DNA from: Sequoia sempervirens
Lineage: Eukaryota; Streptophyta; Pinopsida; Cupressales; Cupressaceae
Assembly (NCBI GenBank): GCA_007258455.2
Contig: VDFB02321266.1
Coordinates: 1 to 64,000 of the forward strand
Direction of reading: 5' to 3'
Length of the DNA: 64,000 bases
Below, piece by piece: positions 35,796 through 48,165 of the stretch. The notes beneath the pieces were generated by a model. The model saw nothing but the letters and a program-made list of their open reading frames with translations, did not search any database and was not told where the DNA came from. The translations under genes were made by a program, and so were the position numbers. Positions within the stretch are counted from its first letter, which is position 1, and every line of letters starts with the position of its first letter.

Positions 35796-37283
35796 ATGAT
35801 AGACATAATTGAGGTTTTTCTAAAACAATGTTAAAATAATAAATACAAAAGAGAAAGAGTCAATGAAAATGGAATAAAATATTAGAAAAGAGGGCCCAAA
35901 TAAAGTATTGGTAGATCTTACTCCCATTAGTAGGGAAAATTATCATAAATACAAACTACAAAGTTAAGATCTAAATAGAGATTAAGTACTCTATTTTCAT
36001 GCAATGAAAAATAAAAATAAAAAGTTAGGAAAGAAACCTTAGCTATAATAAATTGTCAATAGAAAAGAAAAAATAAATTCAAATATAGAAACCAGATGAT
36101 TGCATATAGGAAATAATGGTGTAGGAATTGGCTAAGGGTTTGCATGATGGCACCACACATGAATAGGAGGAAACAACAAAGGGTCAAAGAAATATTGTAG
36201 AACTAATAATAAATGAACAAGAGAAAACAAAAGAGAAGATCTATTGAAGACATCTTAGAATTTAGGAAAGAATAAAAAACACTAAATAGGGGTTTGATAG
36301 GTAGAAGGAAGAAAAAGGTTGGACAAGATAAGGGAAAAGAATGTTGATCTAGTATGCAACAACCCATTGCAAGATAAATTTTGATACCCTCAAATGTGTC
36401 TCAAAATTTGGATCCAATGGCTAAAATTAAAGTTTTTGTAACTTGAAAAAATAAATTACAACCTATGATTACCTTGCCACCGACACTATTGACTCTTACA
36501 TTAGCATATCCATAGGTAGATTAGCACAAATCTATCTTGTCCAACAATTTCAAATATATGACATAACATTAAAAATTATGTTAAAAAATAGTGTCATGGG
36601 ATAATAAAATGCACATTTTTACTTCAATATATCACCAAAATGATACCCAAATCACAATAGATGCCATTAAAATTACTACAATTTTATCATGTAGTTGGAG
36701 TATCAAAGATTATTTTTAAATTATTTATTCTTTTATTTTTTCATATATGTATTTTAATATTGTCCTAAACATCTTTCTATATGATTCTCATTAGGATATT
36801 TCCTAAAACTCTTTCACCTTACTCCCTTTGATTATAAGGCACAATTTTCTAAAAAAGTAGAATTCTCTCATATTTTTAATGATTTTCCTAGTGTTGAGTT
36901 TATACTTTAGGCATGCACCTCTATTGTAACTTTTTATCCTTTGAGGACATCAACATAGTTTTAAATATTCGGTTTATTATCTAACCTGTAGTGTCAATGT
37001 TGTCTACTACATAATTCTCACATAGGCCATATTTTTTCTAATATTATTTTTATATAATTTAGTAAATATTTTTTGGTTTGAATTAATGATTAAAAATATG
37101 ATCTTATATTAATATTAATGAATTCATGTTTATTCAATCTTTTGGATGAGATATGATAAGTACAACTTAGCCATCTAATTAACTTTATATTAGAGTTTGA
37201 TCTCATAATATCATCAATAAAAATTTAACAAATATTATAGATGTTTGTAGCATGTTTAAAATTGATATTTGATGCATGTAATG
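35796..37283. other. AT-rich stretch, no gene recognised
   Basis: No open frame or domain that I can support. From about 37080 it forms the first partial copy of the 224-bp tandem repeat described below. Confidence 0.5.
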
Positions 37284-39123
37284 ACATTTAGAATACAATA
37301 TATCGATTATGAATGGAGCATGTGGGTGGGAAGAGGAGCAGCTTTGACTGGTGATGGAGAGGGAGGGGCAAATTCAAACGACAAGGATGCAGATTTTTTT
37401 CCTTCGCTTGTGCAGTCTTTGCCCCATTTGTGTTGGGTTGGCTATGTTGTGAGGGTTGCGGGGTTTTGTTGGCTGCATCTGAGGGTGATTGTTTCTCTTG
37501 CTACATGCCAGTTGGGGGAGATTGTTGGAGTCAAGGATTTTTTCTTTTCTTTCACATGTTCTTGGTGTGGTCTAGTTTTTTCTTTTGGTAAGATCACTTC
37601 CCTAGATTGCATTGCATGTTCCTATGTGGGGGAGGTGATCTTGCTTGTCTATTTCATTGGTTGCTCTTTTTCTCGTGGTGACTTGTGGGATTCGGGGGTC
37701 TTTCAATCCTCCTCTGGTCTTGACCAGTTTATGTTGGTAAGATTTATTTTTCTTTTGGAGACTCTTAGTTGATGGTATTGTGAATGGATTTATTCTTACT
37801 GGGAGTGTCTTCTTGAATTGGGGGATGGGATTTTTCTATCTAGTTCTTTGCTTTCATAGTTTCCTTGGCAGCTCTTGGTTGTCATGGGATTGGTGGGCCT
37901 CAAGAGGTTAGGATTCAAAGTTCTATCTATTATGGAAGGTGTGGTGGAGTGGTCTCATTCCCTCCTTCTTGTTGTTGGAAATGTTTTCCTAAAGGGTAGA
38001 AGTTGTCCCTTAAGAGACTAGGTGGTTTGGAGCCCCTTTTGCTTCTTAATGTTTCATTTGTGGAAGGGGTTCGCTATTTTTCTAAAGGACTTTCTGCTAT
38101 TCTCTATGATGGTTCTTTTGATGAGACTATATACTAAGATCTATGTCAAGCCTCAATTTTTCATGGTTTGGGGGGGTGCCTCTGCTCCCTCTATCTTTGA
38201 GGTGGAGTTCCTTGATTTGGTGTAGTTTGGTTCGGTGGTGTTCTTGCTATAGATTTTTGTGCTACGAGTTGGGTGGCTTCTTGACTTATGTTTATTGGAC
38301 CTAAATTTTGAGCTTCTTGAAATTTTTATGGCTTTGGCTCAGTGGTTTCTCTTCTCTTGGTTTTTGGCTGGGATGTGTTCTAGAGATTTTTCCTTGCTCA
38401 TGTTTGTTGTTTTACCAAAGGATGTTTTGTCATGCCTTTCTTTGGGGGATGTTTCTTTCTTTCTGGTTCCATGATGGTTGTCTTCTATGGAGGTGGAGAC
38501 TACTCCTTCTGAGGTGAAGATGGCTACTATTGAGGTGGAGAAAGGTGTTGTGGTCTTGGTGGGAAGGTCTTTCTCCAGTGGCAAAGGTATTCATTTCATC
38601 CTCTCCTATAGAGGGGAGCCTTCTCTTATTGAGGTAGAGGTTGGGTTGGTGGTTCGAGCAGACAAGATCTAGGTGAAGAATGTTGCTCTTCAATGTTCTG
38701 TTTTGATTTCTAACTCCCCTATAGAGGTGGGTAGTTTTTATTTCATGGGTTTTACTATTAAGCATTTTGTTGCAATCTGCTTGTTACAAGTTGATGGTTT
38801 CCTAGTTGTTCCAAGTGGTTTTTGTGCCATGTTTTGTTTCCTAACTAACTCAAGCGGTGCTTTTGTTTTGATTGGGATTTAGCTCTCTATCCCTAGTGTT
38901 TTGGGTCAAGGTTCCCTGCTTAACCTTGTGTTTTTTGTTGTTGGTTGGTTGCTTGTTGTCTTTGTGTATCTTTATGCAATGTTGTTTCTTTGGATGAGTT
39001 TTGGGTCCCTGTCAAAACCTTCTTGTTATTGGTTTCAAGTCCATTCAAAACCTATTGTAAATGGTTTTGAGTCCATTCAAAACCTATTTTTTCCTTAAAA
39101 TCAAAACATTTGGAATACAATAT
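37284..39123 (+). mobile_element. 1.8-kb retroposon-like insertion with an 18-bp target duplication
   Basis: ACATTT(A/G)GAATACAATAT lies at 37284-37301 and 39106-39123, with one mismatch in 18. The 1.8 kb between is GT-rich on the plus strand, sharply unlike its AT-rich surroundings. Long duplications point to target-primed reverse transcription. Open stretches (37269-37772; 38478-38672 with EVETTPSEVKMATIEVEKG) have no recognised reverse transcriptase or endonuclease, so it may be a 5'-truncated LINE or another retroposon. There is no clear poly-A at the 3' end, so the strand is inferred from composition only. Confidence 0.65.
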
Positions 39124-39510
39124 GACTATATCTTACCCAAAAAAACATGGTCTATCTTAAATAGATTGGTTTAAATTTCATAAATTTATTCAAGCATATA
39201 ATTCATGGAACAAATGATCTCAATATTTATGTACTATTGATTTTATCATAACCACTCACACCCAAATTGTCTAAAAAATAATAGATTTTTGATATGCTAC
39301 CAAAGAATTATTTTTGAATTCATGCAATAACATTTCACTTAAAATACAACAATCTTACATAGAAAAAATTATGGTCTATCTTTAGCTGATTAGTTAAAAT
39401 TTCACACCTTTATTTAAGGAAAAAAATCATGTAACAAAGAATCCCAATAAATATAAGAGTGAGTTTATCATAACCAATCACACCATTACCTAAAAATATT
39501 AATAGATATA
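39105..39510. repeat. Diverged tandem repeat, period 224 bp
   Basis: AACATTT...AATACAA...ATGGTCTATCTT at 39105 recurs at 39329, with matching downstream blocks (TTTATCATAACCA(C/A)TCACACC). The sequence before the 1.8-kb insertion (about 37080-37301) ends with the same unit junction (GATGCATGTAATGACATTT), so the insertion sits inside this repeat array. Confidence 0.65.
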
Positions 39511-40079
39511 TTTTCCATATATATAAATTAGAGTGTCCATTCCCTAAATAATAAATATTATTAAATTTAGTTGTTATCAACTTTGACCATTCATTTTCTA
39601 TAAAAATGGTTGTTCAAAACTTTTCCATGCATTATTTTTATTTTAAAGAGGTGCATTCTAAAATAAAGCATTAAAAAAAATCAACTTTATATGTTTCTTG
39701 TAGATATTTTTTATAGGTGTCTCCAAAATAAAATTTTATTTTTTGATTGTTTAAAATTTCTCAAGTATTATATTTGTTTAATATTTGGTATGTTTTGGGC
39801 TACAACCAAACTGTAAAGGATACCTCTAAGGATAAGTTTCTCCTCTTCCTCTTAAACTTTTCTATGAACAACTTAACATTCTCAAAGATGAATTTCTTGC
39901 TCATTTCCTTGAGAAACATGGAATTTTAGAGGATCAATTAATAAACATGGAATCATTCTAACTTTGAGAACACCACTTCTCATTTAGCCAATGCCTCAAC
40001 TTCTATTTATTTTTACTTCATCCTCAAAGCACTTAAAATAGAAATCCCAATCAATCATTCATCTATCAGTGTAAAACCC
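39511..40079. other. AT-rich stretch, no gene recognised
   Basis: Nothing supported; short open frame 39747-39929 only. Confidence 0.5.
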
Positions 40080-42429
40080 CTCCACGTAACCTAGAGGACG
40101 ATGCAACATTGCGTAAGTGCAACTAATTTTTTTATTAAAAGAGTAACAATAATAAGTAATCTACTCTAAACACATACATCCTCTAGGCCACGCAATGCAT
40201 CTACATGTGAATCCCAAAACTTACAAAATTAATCTAACCATAGCATATGAAATTAACTCATGATAATAACCATACATCAAAGCATTAACCCATTGCATAA
40301 TACATTAAACATGGAAATGTAATGAACATATTTCCACATATACAACACCATATAAAATGATATTTATAATTATAGTCCAAGAAAGAATAGATCATACAAA
40401 TGATACAATTACCAAATACACTAATCCTCCTTTATTACAAATGAGGAGTAGATTACATACTGTCCCACTGATACAATGAACATAAGAGAAGTAACAAATC
40501 CATAGATACTCATGAGCTCTCCAAACAAGAAGATACCACCATCACGAACGTGCCAAGAAATACCAACAGTGTAAGGTGCATGATCCACCCAGCCATGTGG
40601 TACCCCTAGGCCCAACCCCCGTGCTAGGAAATAGTTAAAAAGTAACCAAGACAAACCTACTACCTCTAGACCAGGCAACACACAAAACAACACTGAACCA
40701 GTAAACACATAACATAAGGTTACATTACTTCCAAAACCACTGAATCAATTACAACCACTATACAATACAAACTAATTTTTGTCATAGGAGGAGTGTCATC
40801 ACAAAGGTTGCATTGGTTATCCTTAGGAGATCTTCCTAGGTCTCGGCCCCCATCCTAGGTTACCCTAGTAACCTCTCATGAACTTCGGCCCCACATGCAC
40901 ACTAGTGTGGAATCGATTATCTTTTGAGAAGACAAGATAACTATCTTGCCATTCTAGGCCTTCCCAACTCATATCAAGTCTAACACAAGCCCTTGAGCCA
41001 ATGAACGAGGGAAAATTATCAAGTTAAATGTATTAAGCTACCATTTCCCCTAATATAGGTTATTTAATTTACACTGATTAAATTGACTCTCACACGAGTT
41101 ATCTTGGCACCACTTTGTGTTCTGGCCCCCATTGAAAGCTACTCCCCTATTGACAACACAATAATTTATTCCACAACCCAAGGGTAGACATTGGACTAAA
41201 ATTGATAACAAATAACCTCCACATCTCAAGAGGTAACACATCCCTATGGATGCCAAATACTGAATCCTAAATATGTACACTATCCAAGGAAATCTCAAAG
41301 GGTGAACAAAAGATACAACAACCCTTTCACAATTTACAATCTCTGGAAGAATTACATTCTCACAATAATAAATACCCCCCCAATACACCATTACAAAAGT
41401 ATACGTAATTGAAGCAAGCAACTCATGTAATTAAATGAACTACCATTAGGATTTCCTAAATCCAAATAAATCAATAACTCATATTTAAACTACATCATTT
41501 AAACGTAATTCCAATTAATAAATCAACAACAAATTAACCCAATTGTTTAACTTCCAGTTTGACAATTTCTCATAATATTCAACTCAAATTGCCCATAAAC
41601 ATGAACAGAAAAGAACACAACTTAAAACAATTCAGGCAATTAAATAATCTAATATTCGAATTTCCTAAATCCAATTGAATCAACACCTCAACACCTCCAA
41701 TTATTCAAACTAAATATAATTCCATTTATAATAATAAGGAAATAAAATCAAACTATTTATTTAACTCCAATTCCACTGTTTCATATAATAATAAAATCAA
41801 TTTCTCTATTACAATCATTGTATTATAAAATCTTCTACTTGTACATTAAACATTTTAATAACACAATATCTATTTAAATATAAATCAACTTTCTCTCTTA
41901 AGTCATTTAATTTTAAGATTTACTAGTCCATGCTTATATTAAAAATATACTTCCATTTACAAACCATAAGAAATTAAAACTAGTTGTTTAACTCAAATTT
42001 CACAAGGACATATAAATAAAAATCTCAATCTTTCTATTAAAATCATTTTTATTATAAAACACCTACTTGTGCATTGCATGCACTAATAACAATAACAACT
42101 ATTAAATAAATATATTTAATATGTATCCATATATAATTAAATATAATTATATATACATATAAAATATATATTATTAATTATAAAAAGAATTTTACTTTTC
42201 CAATTAACATTATAAAGCATCAACTTAACTAATTAACCATTTTAAATAAATATATTTAAAGATATATTTATTTATTATTTAAAAAATAAAATACAATTTC
42301 TAATATATATAAATTATATATATATGATATATATATAATATATAAAATATATATTATATAATATATATAACATATAAAAAATATTTTATATATTTAAAAC
42401 ATATAATAATAAAAATCTGAATCACATAA

Positions 42430-42650
42430 CAAATTGAGGCGACGAAATTGGCAACTAAAGGTTTCAAGCACAACCAAGCAAGGTTGGTTGTGGGGTGTGG
42501 CTCACACAGCCGAATCCCCCATTTGGGAGGGCACGACCCCTGTGGGAGCACTGTTGGCGCTACCTCCACAGCATTGGCTCTCCCCAATGGGGTGTCGACA
42601 CTAGGAGTTAGCCCAACACTTCCCAATATAAAGTTTCAATATAAACTTTT
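42430..42650. other. GC-rich block inside the AT-rich LTR
   Basis: Includes GGGAGGGCACGACCCCTGTG and CCCCAATGGGGTGTCGACAC. It ends in a T run (42647-42658) on the plus strand, that is an A run at the start when read on the minus strand. It may be the transcribed part of the LTR or a small inserted retroposon; I found no target duplication. Confidence 0.4.
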
Positions 42651-42778
42651 TTTTTTTTAAATAAATAACCAAAACCAGTAAACACTCAATTTCACCGTAT
42701 GGAATAAATAATTTCCATTTCAAATTTTCTATAATATAAGTTTCATAAAATGATTTCTGCAAAATCTTAGGTATACAA

Positions 42779-42855
42779 GCATATACTTATATTTATATGT
42801 GTATGTATATATTTTAAAATATATACATATATATATGTATATATATATGTATATG

Positions 42856-42886
<31 letters not shown>

Positions 42887-42945
42887 GTATATGTATATAT
42901 ATATGTATATATATATATATATATATTATATGTGTGTGTATATAA
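42779..42945. repeat. (TA)n/GTATAT microsatellite
   Basis: TATATATGTATATG repeats with few interruptions. Confidence 0.9.
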
Positions 42946-44406
42946 TTAAAACAACAAAACCAATTGATTGCCTGAGAAGAGGAAATTTTAGCAAAATGTT
43001 TTCTACATGAGGAATATTTCCAATTTTCATAGAAATAAATTTTCTATAGTTTTGATTTAATTTCAACAGAGGTTCTACAATTTAACTATAATTTCCTTCA
43101 GGGTAAATCCATTTCTAAAACTCAATTTAAACAAAAGATCTAAAATATTTTCTACAGAGGTTGTAAATATTCATGAAAATATTTTAAAATAAAAGAAATC
43201 ATTTTCTACAGAAACCTTTCCAATTTGCAAAGCAATATAATTTAAATAACCTTTTCAATTTAAGTTCACAAAACAATAAAGAACCTGTTCCAAAAGATTT
43301 GTTGATTCGAAGTTTGATGCAGAGCTTCCCTTTAATCTCCAACTTTGCCAAAGCTTCCTCCAAAGGAATTGTCAATTCCCAAAGAATAGAAAACAATCCA
43401 GAACCAAGAATGAAACAAAACTAGATTCCCTAAACTTATCTAAGAGCTTCTAAAATTAAAATCCCCAAAATCTCAAAAATAATTCAACCCTCTTCAACAT
43501 CCTCTCTTTCTTTTGTGAAAACAACTTCCTTTCTTTCAATTTCAATAATTCTCTCTGGGAATCAATTTTCAACTATAGTAGTAAAATATCTTGTAACTTT
43601 TAGTTATCAAAACAAATATCTTTTCTACAACAACCACAAATATTCCCAAAGATGTCTTCCAAATAATATGCATTTGAAATTTAAATAACTTATTTATTTC
43701 AAATCAATTTAAATCTAATAATAATAAAATCACTTTATAACATAAATTATATTAAATTATATTATCAATTATAAAGCCTCTATATCAATAATCCTGATTA
43801 ATTAAATACCCAAACATAACATTTAAATTAATCCTCACAATTAAACTTTGCACAATAAATAAAATAACAAGGAAAACGTGGATAAAGAATATGACCAATA
43901 CATGGACTGATGACACATTGTACTAGGGTAAAGGTTTGACTAGGTTAACCTATTACTATCTCCCAATCAACATTATTGTTGGGTAGTGGACACACTCAGA
44001 CCTATGAATCCAAGTGAAGTCGTTATCATTTACCTGCAAACCTGCTAACAAAGCATATGTCGTACATGTATCCAGATAATCAATCATACACACCATGAAG
44101 AGAGAATTGAAGAAATCTCATGGCACTCGCAAGAGAGTGATGCAATATCATTCTCTTCACCAATACAATGTCACATCAACTGATGAGATAAAATATCAAT
44201 TAAAATACAATGAGTAAATATAGCAATATCATCTATGAAAACATAAAGCATGTCACACATAATTACGATGCATATATTATATCATCACATCAATAAATGT
44301 CTATTATCACTCCATTGTCAGCAATCAAATAACAATCACATAAAATATGGTCTATCAAAGTATCTAAACTGTCAGAGAAAACATAGAAAATTGGAGGGGT
44401 GTTACA

Positions 44407-44418
44407 TCCTCCCCCCTA
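44407..44418 (-). promoter_or_regulatory. Polypurine tract
   Basis: Minus strand TAGGGGGGAGGA immediately before the LTR start TGTAACACC. This is the second-strand primer site expected at a 3' LTR. Confidence 0.75.
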
Positions 44419-44423
44419 AGACT

Positions 44424-45624
44424 CAACTTACTCCTGGAAGTCACAAGATCAGGTAAACATACACAGTTAAGAACCACTTCATAAGGCAATAGCTACTCAT
44501 TAGCATAACAAGCACATTCATGAACCAAGGAATACACAATCAAAATTATCCAACACAATACTAATTCCATAAACCTAATGTATCATAAACATCAATTCAT
44601 AACGGCATGATCATCAAGATCAATGAAATTTTATCTAATCACCATCTAGAATGGTGAAACAACCAACCATAAGGTCTCAAAGCATAAAACATAATATAAT
44701 AAGTATCAAAGTTTCATAATCATAACATAGAATAAAGTATCAAACCAGCTAAGCAACAAAGAAGGTTCAACATATCCCTCTAACAACTATTGAGCTACTT
44801 ACTACCGGAAAGAGGACACTCCCCTAGGTCCTCATCAGAATCCACTACCACAATAATTGAAGCAGAAGGTTGACACAAAGGCTCTCCTTCTCTTCCTTGG
44901 ACAGTAGGGGAGCATTAGGTCTACACGGGTGATCCCATAATAGTGGTTTACAATTTTTGGCCAAACTAGACACTGAAATTATTATTTTTAACTAAATCTT
45001 CACATTCGTGCACCTATAGCAGCTAAACCGTGAGGAATTTGAAGATGGTACAAACTATAGTCTCATCAAATTTTGTCTATAGATTCTAAAAATATTTTTT
45101 TCAAAAATTTTGGAATCAAATTGCACTTCTTTTTCCTTCTCCCACGAAAATTGATTTTTTTCAGAAAACAACATTTTTAAAAAGTGGCGCACACCGTATA
45201 ATGCATAACTTTTTTTCCATGAAGGATAAAATTCTAATTCTTTAAAATTTAGATTTTCAACTCTGATATCTAGTGCTTCCACTTGGTTAGATGGTTTTTT
45301 ATTTAATATTTTTTCCTTAATCAAGTTTCAAAGTCAAACTAATTATAATTCAGACACAGCGCGATCGTATAATGCGTAACTTTTTTTATATCTCAAAATT
45401 TTATTTTATTTTTTTTGTTGGATCAAGGACTTCAATATCTGGTGCACTCATATTTTTCAGTTTTTTTTTTTGATAATCTTCTATTTTTCCACATGTGAAG
45501 AACAGAGAAATTCATTTTTGTTGAAAAACCTATGTTTAATAAAACTTAAAAAACAAGTACATAACAAAACCAAAACATATTAAAATTGTATTCATTAGAT
45601 AGCTTGTTCTGAGGAATACCATAA
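44424..45624 (-). repeat. Left arm of a 2.6-kb palindrome (sense copy of the pol 3' end)
   Basis: Reverse complement of 45823-47016 with only scattered substitutions and small indels. In element orientation it holds the end of pol (a frame ending VVDSDEDLGECPLSGSE), a non-coding tail and then leads into the PPT, so this arm is in the natural position. Confidence 0.9.
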
Positions 45625-45822
45625 ATTCATTGGATAGCTACATCCACCAAACCGTAGCCATCTAGTACTTTTCTTATCCAGTACAAAATTTATTACAATC
45701 TTGCGAATAATCATGTTTTTCATCATACTGTAATACCCATCCGAACCCCTTTTTAACAAGCTTAGAAGCTTCCAAATTTTAGGTTCTACAATATCGGATT
45801 TTTCTTTTTTTCATTGAAATTA
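45625..45822. other. 198-bp spacer of the palindrome
   Basis: Unique sequence between the arms. It would be the loop of a hairpin transcript. No feature recognised. Confidence 0.8.
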
Positions 45823-47016
45823 TTATGGTATTCCTCAGAACAAGCTATCCAATGAATACAATTTTAATATGTTTTGGTTTTGTTATGTATTTGTTTTTTA
45901 AGTTTTACTAAACATAGGTTTTTCATCAAAAATGAATTTCTCTGTTCTTCACATGTGGAAAAATAGAAGATTATCAAAAAAAAAAACTGAAAAATATGAG
46001 TGCACCAGATATTGAAGTCCTTGATCCAACAAAAAAAATAAAAAAAAATTTTGACATATAAAAAAAGTTATGCATTATACGATCGCACTGTGTCTGAATT
46101 GTAATTAGTTTGACTTTGAAACTTGATTAAGGAAAAATATTAAATAAAAAACTATCTAACCAAGTGGAAGCACTAGATATCAGAGTTGCAAATCTAAATT
46201 TTAAAGAATTAGAATTTTATCCTTCATGGAAAAGTTATGCATTATACTGTGCCACTTTTTAAAAATGTTGTTTTCTGAAAAAAAATCAATTTTCGTGGGA
46301 GAAGGAAAAAGAAGTGCAATTTGATTCCAAAATTTTTGAAAAAAATATTTTTAGAATCTATAGACAAAATTTGATGAGACTATAGTTTGTACCATCTTCA
46401 AATTCCTCACGGTTTAGCTGCTATAGGTGCACGAATGTGAAGATTTAGTTAAAAATAATAATTTCAGTGTCTAGTTTGGCCAAAAATTGTAAACCACTAT
46501 TATGGGATCACCCGTGTAGACCTAATGCTCCCCTACTGTCCAAGGAAGAGAAGGAAATCCTTTGTGTCAACCTTCTGCTTCAATTATTGTGGTAGTGGAT
46601 TCTGATGAGGACCTAGGGGAGTGTCCTCTTTCCGGTAGTGAGTAGCTCAATAGTTGTTAGAGGGATATGTTGAACCTTCTTTGTTGCTTAGCTGGTTTGA
46701 TACTTTATTCTATGTTATGATTATGAAACTTTGATACTTATTATATTATGTTTTATGCTTTGAGACCTTATGGTTGGTTGTTTCACCATTCTAGATGGTG
46801 ATTAGATAAAATTTCATTGATCTTGATGATCATGCCGTTATGAATTGATGTTTATGATACATTAGGTTTATGGAATTAGTATTGTGTTGGATAATTTTGA
46901 TTGTGTATTCCTTGGTTTATGAATGTGCTTGTTATGCTAATGAGTAGCTATTGCCTTATGAAGTAGTTCGTAACTGTGTATGTTTACCTGATCTTGTGAC
47001 TTCCAGGAGTAAGTTG
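45823..47016 (+). repeat. Right arm of the 2.6-kb palindrome (inverted copy of the pol 3' end)
   Basis: Plus-strand copy of the same sequence. It includes a frame ending SDEDLGECPLSGSE and TAG at 46643-46645, and stops at CCAGGAGTAAGTTG (47016), a few bases short of where the PPT begins in the other arm. It is antisense to the element, so a full-length element transcript would fold back on itself. Confidence 0.9.
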
Positions 47017-47253
47017 TATTTGTTTTAGTTTCTCTATTTATTAATTAAATCTACATTTAATTGTTAGATATCTACCATTTCTAACCCTAACATAGGGTTG
47101 TTACTGCTCACCCTTAGTGGGTAGCTGAAGCCCCTTGGGGATGCCCATAGCCTAAGATTGACCACCCTGAGATCCAACACCAATGGAAGGTGCACTGCCA
47201 ATTTGAACCCCCATTTTTCCACCTAAGACCATAGATAGATTCTCTTCATTAAT

Positions 47254-47388
47254 CTAAGCCTTTTCCACAGTAACCACCATGCTCATTGGCTCATGGGCAA
47301 CATGGGAAGGTGAATCCCACTGACTACCTCCATGACCACCTCCATGGCCATGACCACAACCTCTACTGTGACCTCGCCTAGGTGACAT
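47254..47388 (-). pseudogene. gag N-terminus of the palindrome-containing element
   Basis: ATG at 47388-47386 opens an Arg/Gly/His-rich start (MSPRRGHSRGCGHGHGGG) typical of some plant Gypsy gag proteins. After 44 codons it meets TAG (47254-47256). The same frame continues with another TAG and then TAA in what looks like a coding context (INEENLSMVLGGKMG), so the first stop is a mutation. The remainder of gag is deleted at about 47017 where the palindrome begins. Confidence 0.6.
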
Positions 47389-47497
47389 AATACTACACAG
47401 ACACACCATGGTATAAGACAAGGTACACAAACTTAAACCTACACACTAACACATAATAGGTTCAACATTACCCCAGAGCTCACAGTGTTTAAACCTA

Positions 47498-47510
47498 GGC
47501 TTTGATACCA
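47498..47510 (-). promoter_or_regulatory. tRNA primer-binding site
   Basis: Minus strand TGGTATCAAAGCC lies two bases after the LTR end. It is one mismatch from the initiator tRNA-Met type PBS (TGGTATCAGAGCC). Confidence 0.8.
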
Positions 47511-47512
47511 AG

Positions 47513-47840
47513 TGTAAAACCCTACCACATAACCTAGAGGATGATGCAACACTGCAGAAGTTATAGTAGTTTTTTTCTTAAAAGAGTAACAATAATAAGT
47601 AAAGTAATCTACTCTAAACACATACATCTTCTAGGCCATGCAACGCATCTACATCTGAATCCCAAAACTTACAAAATTAAGATCTAACCATCGCATATGA
47701 AATTAACTCATGATAATCAACATACAGCAAAGCATTAACCCATTGCATAATACATTAAACATGGAAATGTAATGAACATATTTCCACAGATACAACACCA
47801 TATAAAATGATATTTACAATTATAGTTTAAGAAAGAATAG
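47513..47840 (-). mobile_element. Truncated 5' LTR
   Basis: Matches 40080-40390, then similarity stops abruptly at GAAAGAATAG, where a GA microsatellite begins. About 4 kb of LTR, including its promoter, is missing. Confidence 0.75.
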
Positions 47841-48165
47841 AGAGAGAGGGAGGGAGTGGGAGAGAGATAGAGGGAGGGAGGGTTAAGGGTAGAGTGTAGA
47901 TGGTTTAAGGTTTTAAGATTAAGGGTGGAGGGGATAGAGATAGAGGGAGTGATTGAGTGAGAGAAAGACCTAAGAGAGGGAGTGAGTGAATGACAGAAAG
48001 ACCTAAGAGAGGGAGAAGGGGTAGGAGGGAGAGACTTGAGAGAGAGACCTAAGAGAGAGAGAGGGTAGGAGGGAGAGACTTGAGAGAGAGAGAGGGTAGA
48101 GGGTTTAAGGGTTTGGGGTTTAAGGGTTAAGGGTTAAGGGTTTAGGTTTAGGGTTATGGCTAGGT
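47838..48165. repeat. GA-rich tract followed by telomere-like repeats
   Basis: GAGAGAGGGAGGGAG-type repeats with a recurring AGAGAGACCTAAGAGAGGGA unit run to about 48110. They then change into GGGTTTAAGGGTTAAGGGTT-like sequence resembling degenerate TTTAGGG. Confidence 0.85.

Larger units (their letters stand above)
40080..44406 (-). mobile_element. 3' LTR, 4327 bp
   Basis: Plus-strand start TGTAAAACCCC (40080) and end GGTGTTACA (44406) are LTR termini. The first 311 bases match the start of the other LTR (47513-47840) base for base over long runs. It holds an AT microsatellite (42779-42945) and a GC-rich block (42430-42650). Internal open frames (40421-40708, 41050-41421 minus) show no recognisable protein. 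Confidence 0.75.
40080..47840 (-). mobile_element. LTR retrotransposon with 4.3-kb LTR and internal palindrome
   Basis: Minus-strand order: truncated 5' LTR (47840-47513), PBS (47510-47498), gag start (47388), then a large palindrome replacing most of gag-pol, PPT (44418-44407) and a full 3' LTR (44406-40080). The ends TGTAA...TTACA are perfect 5-bp inverted repeats. Arrangement and LTR length fit a large plant Gypsy-type element, but no pol domain remains to prove the superfamily. Confidence 0.75.

Noticed and set aside
42354..42660. Open frames on both strands over the GC-rich block
   Set aside because: Short, overlapping on opposite strands, and explained by GC content with few stops.
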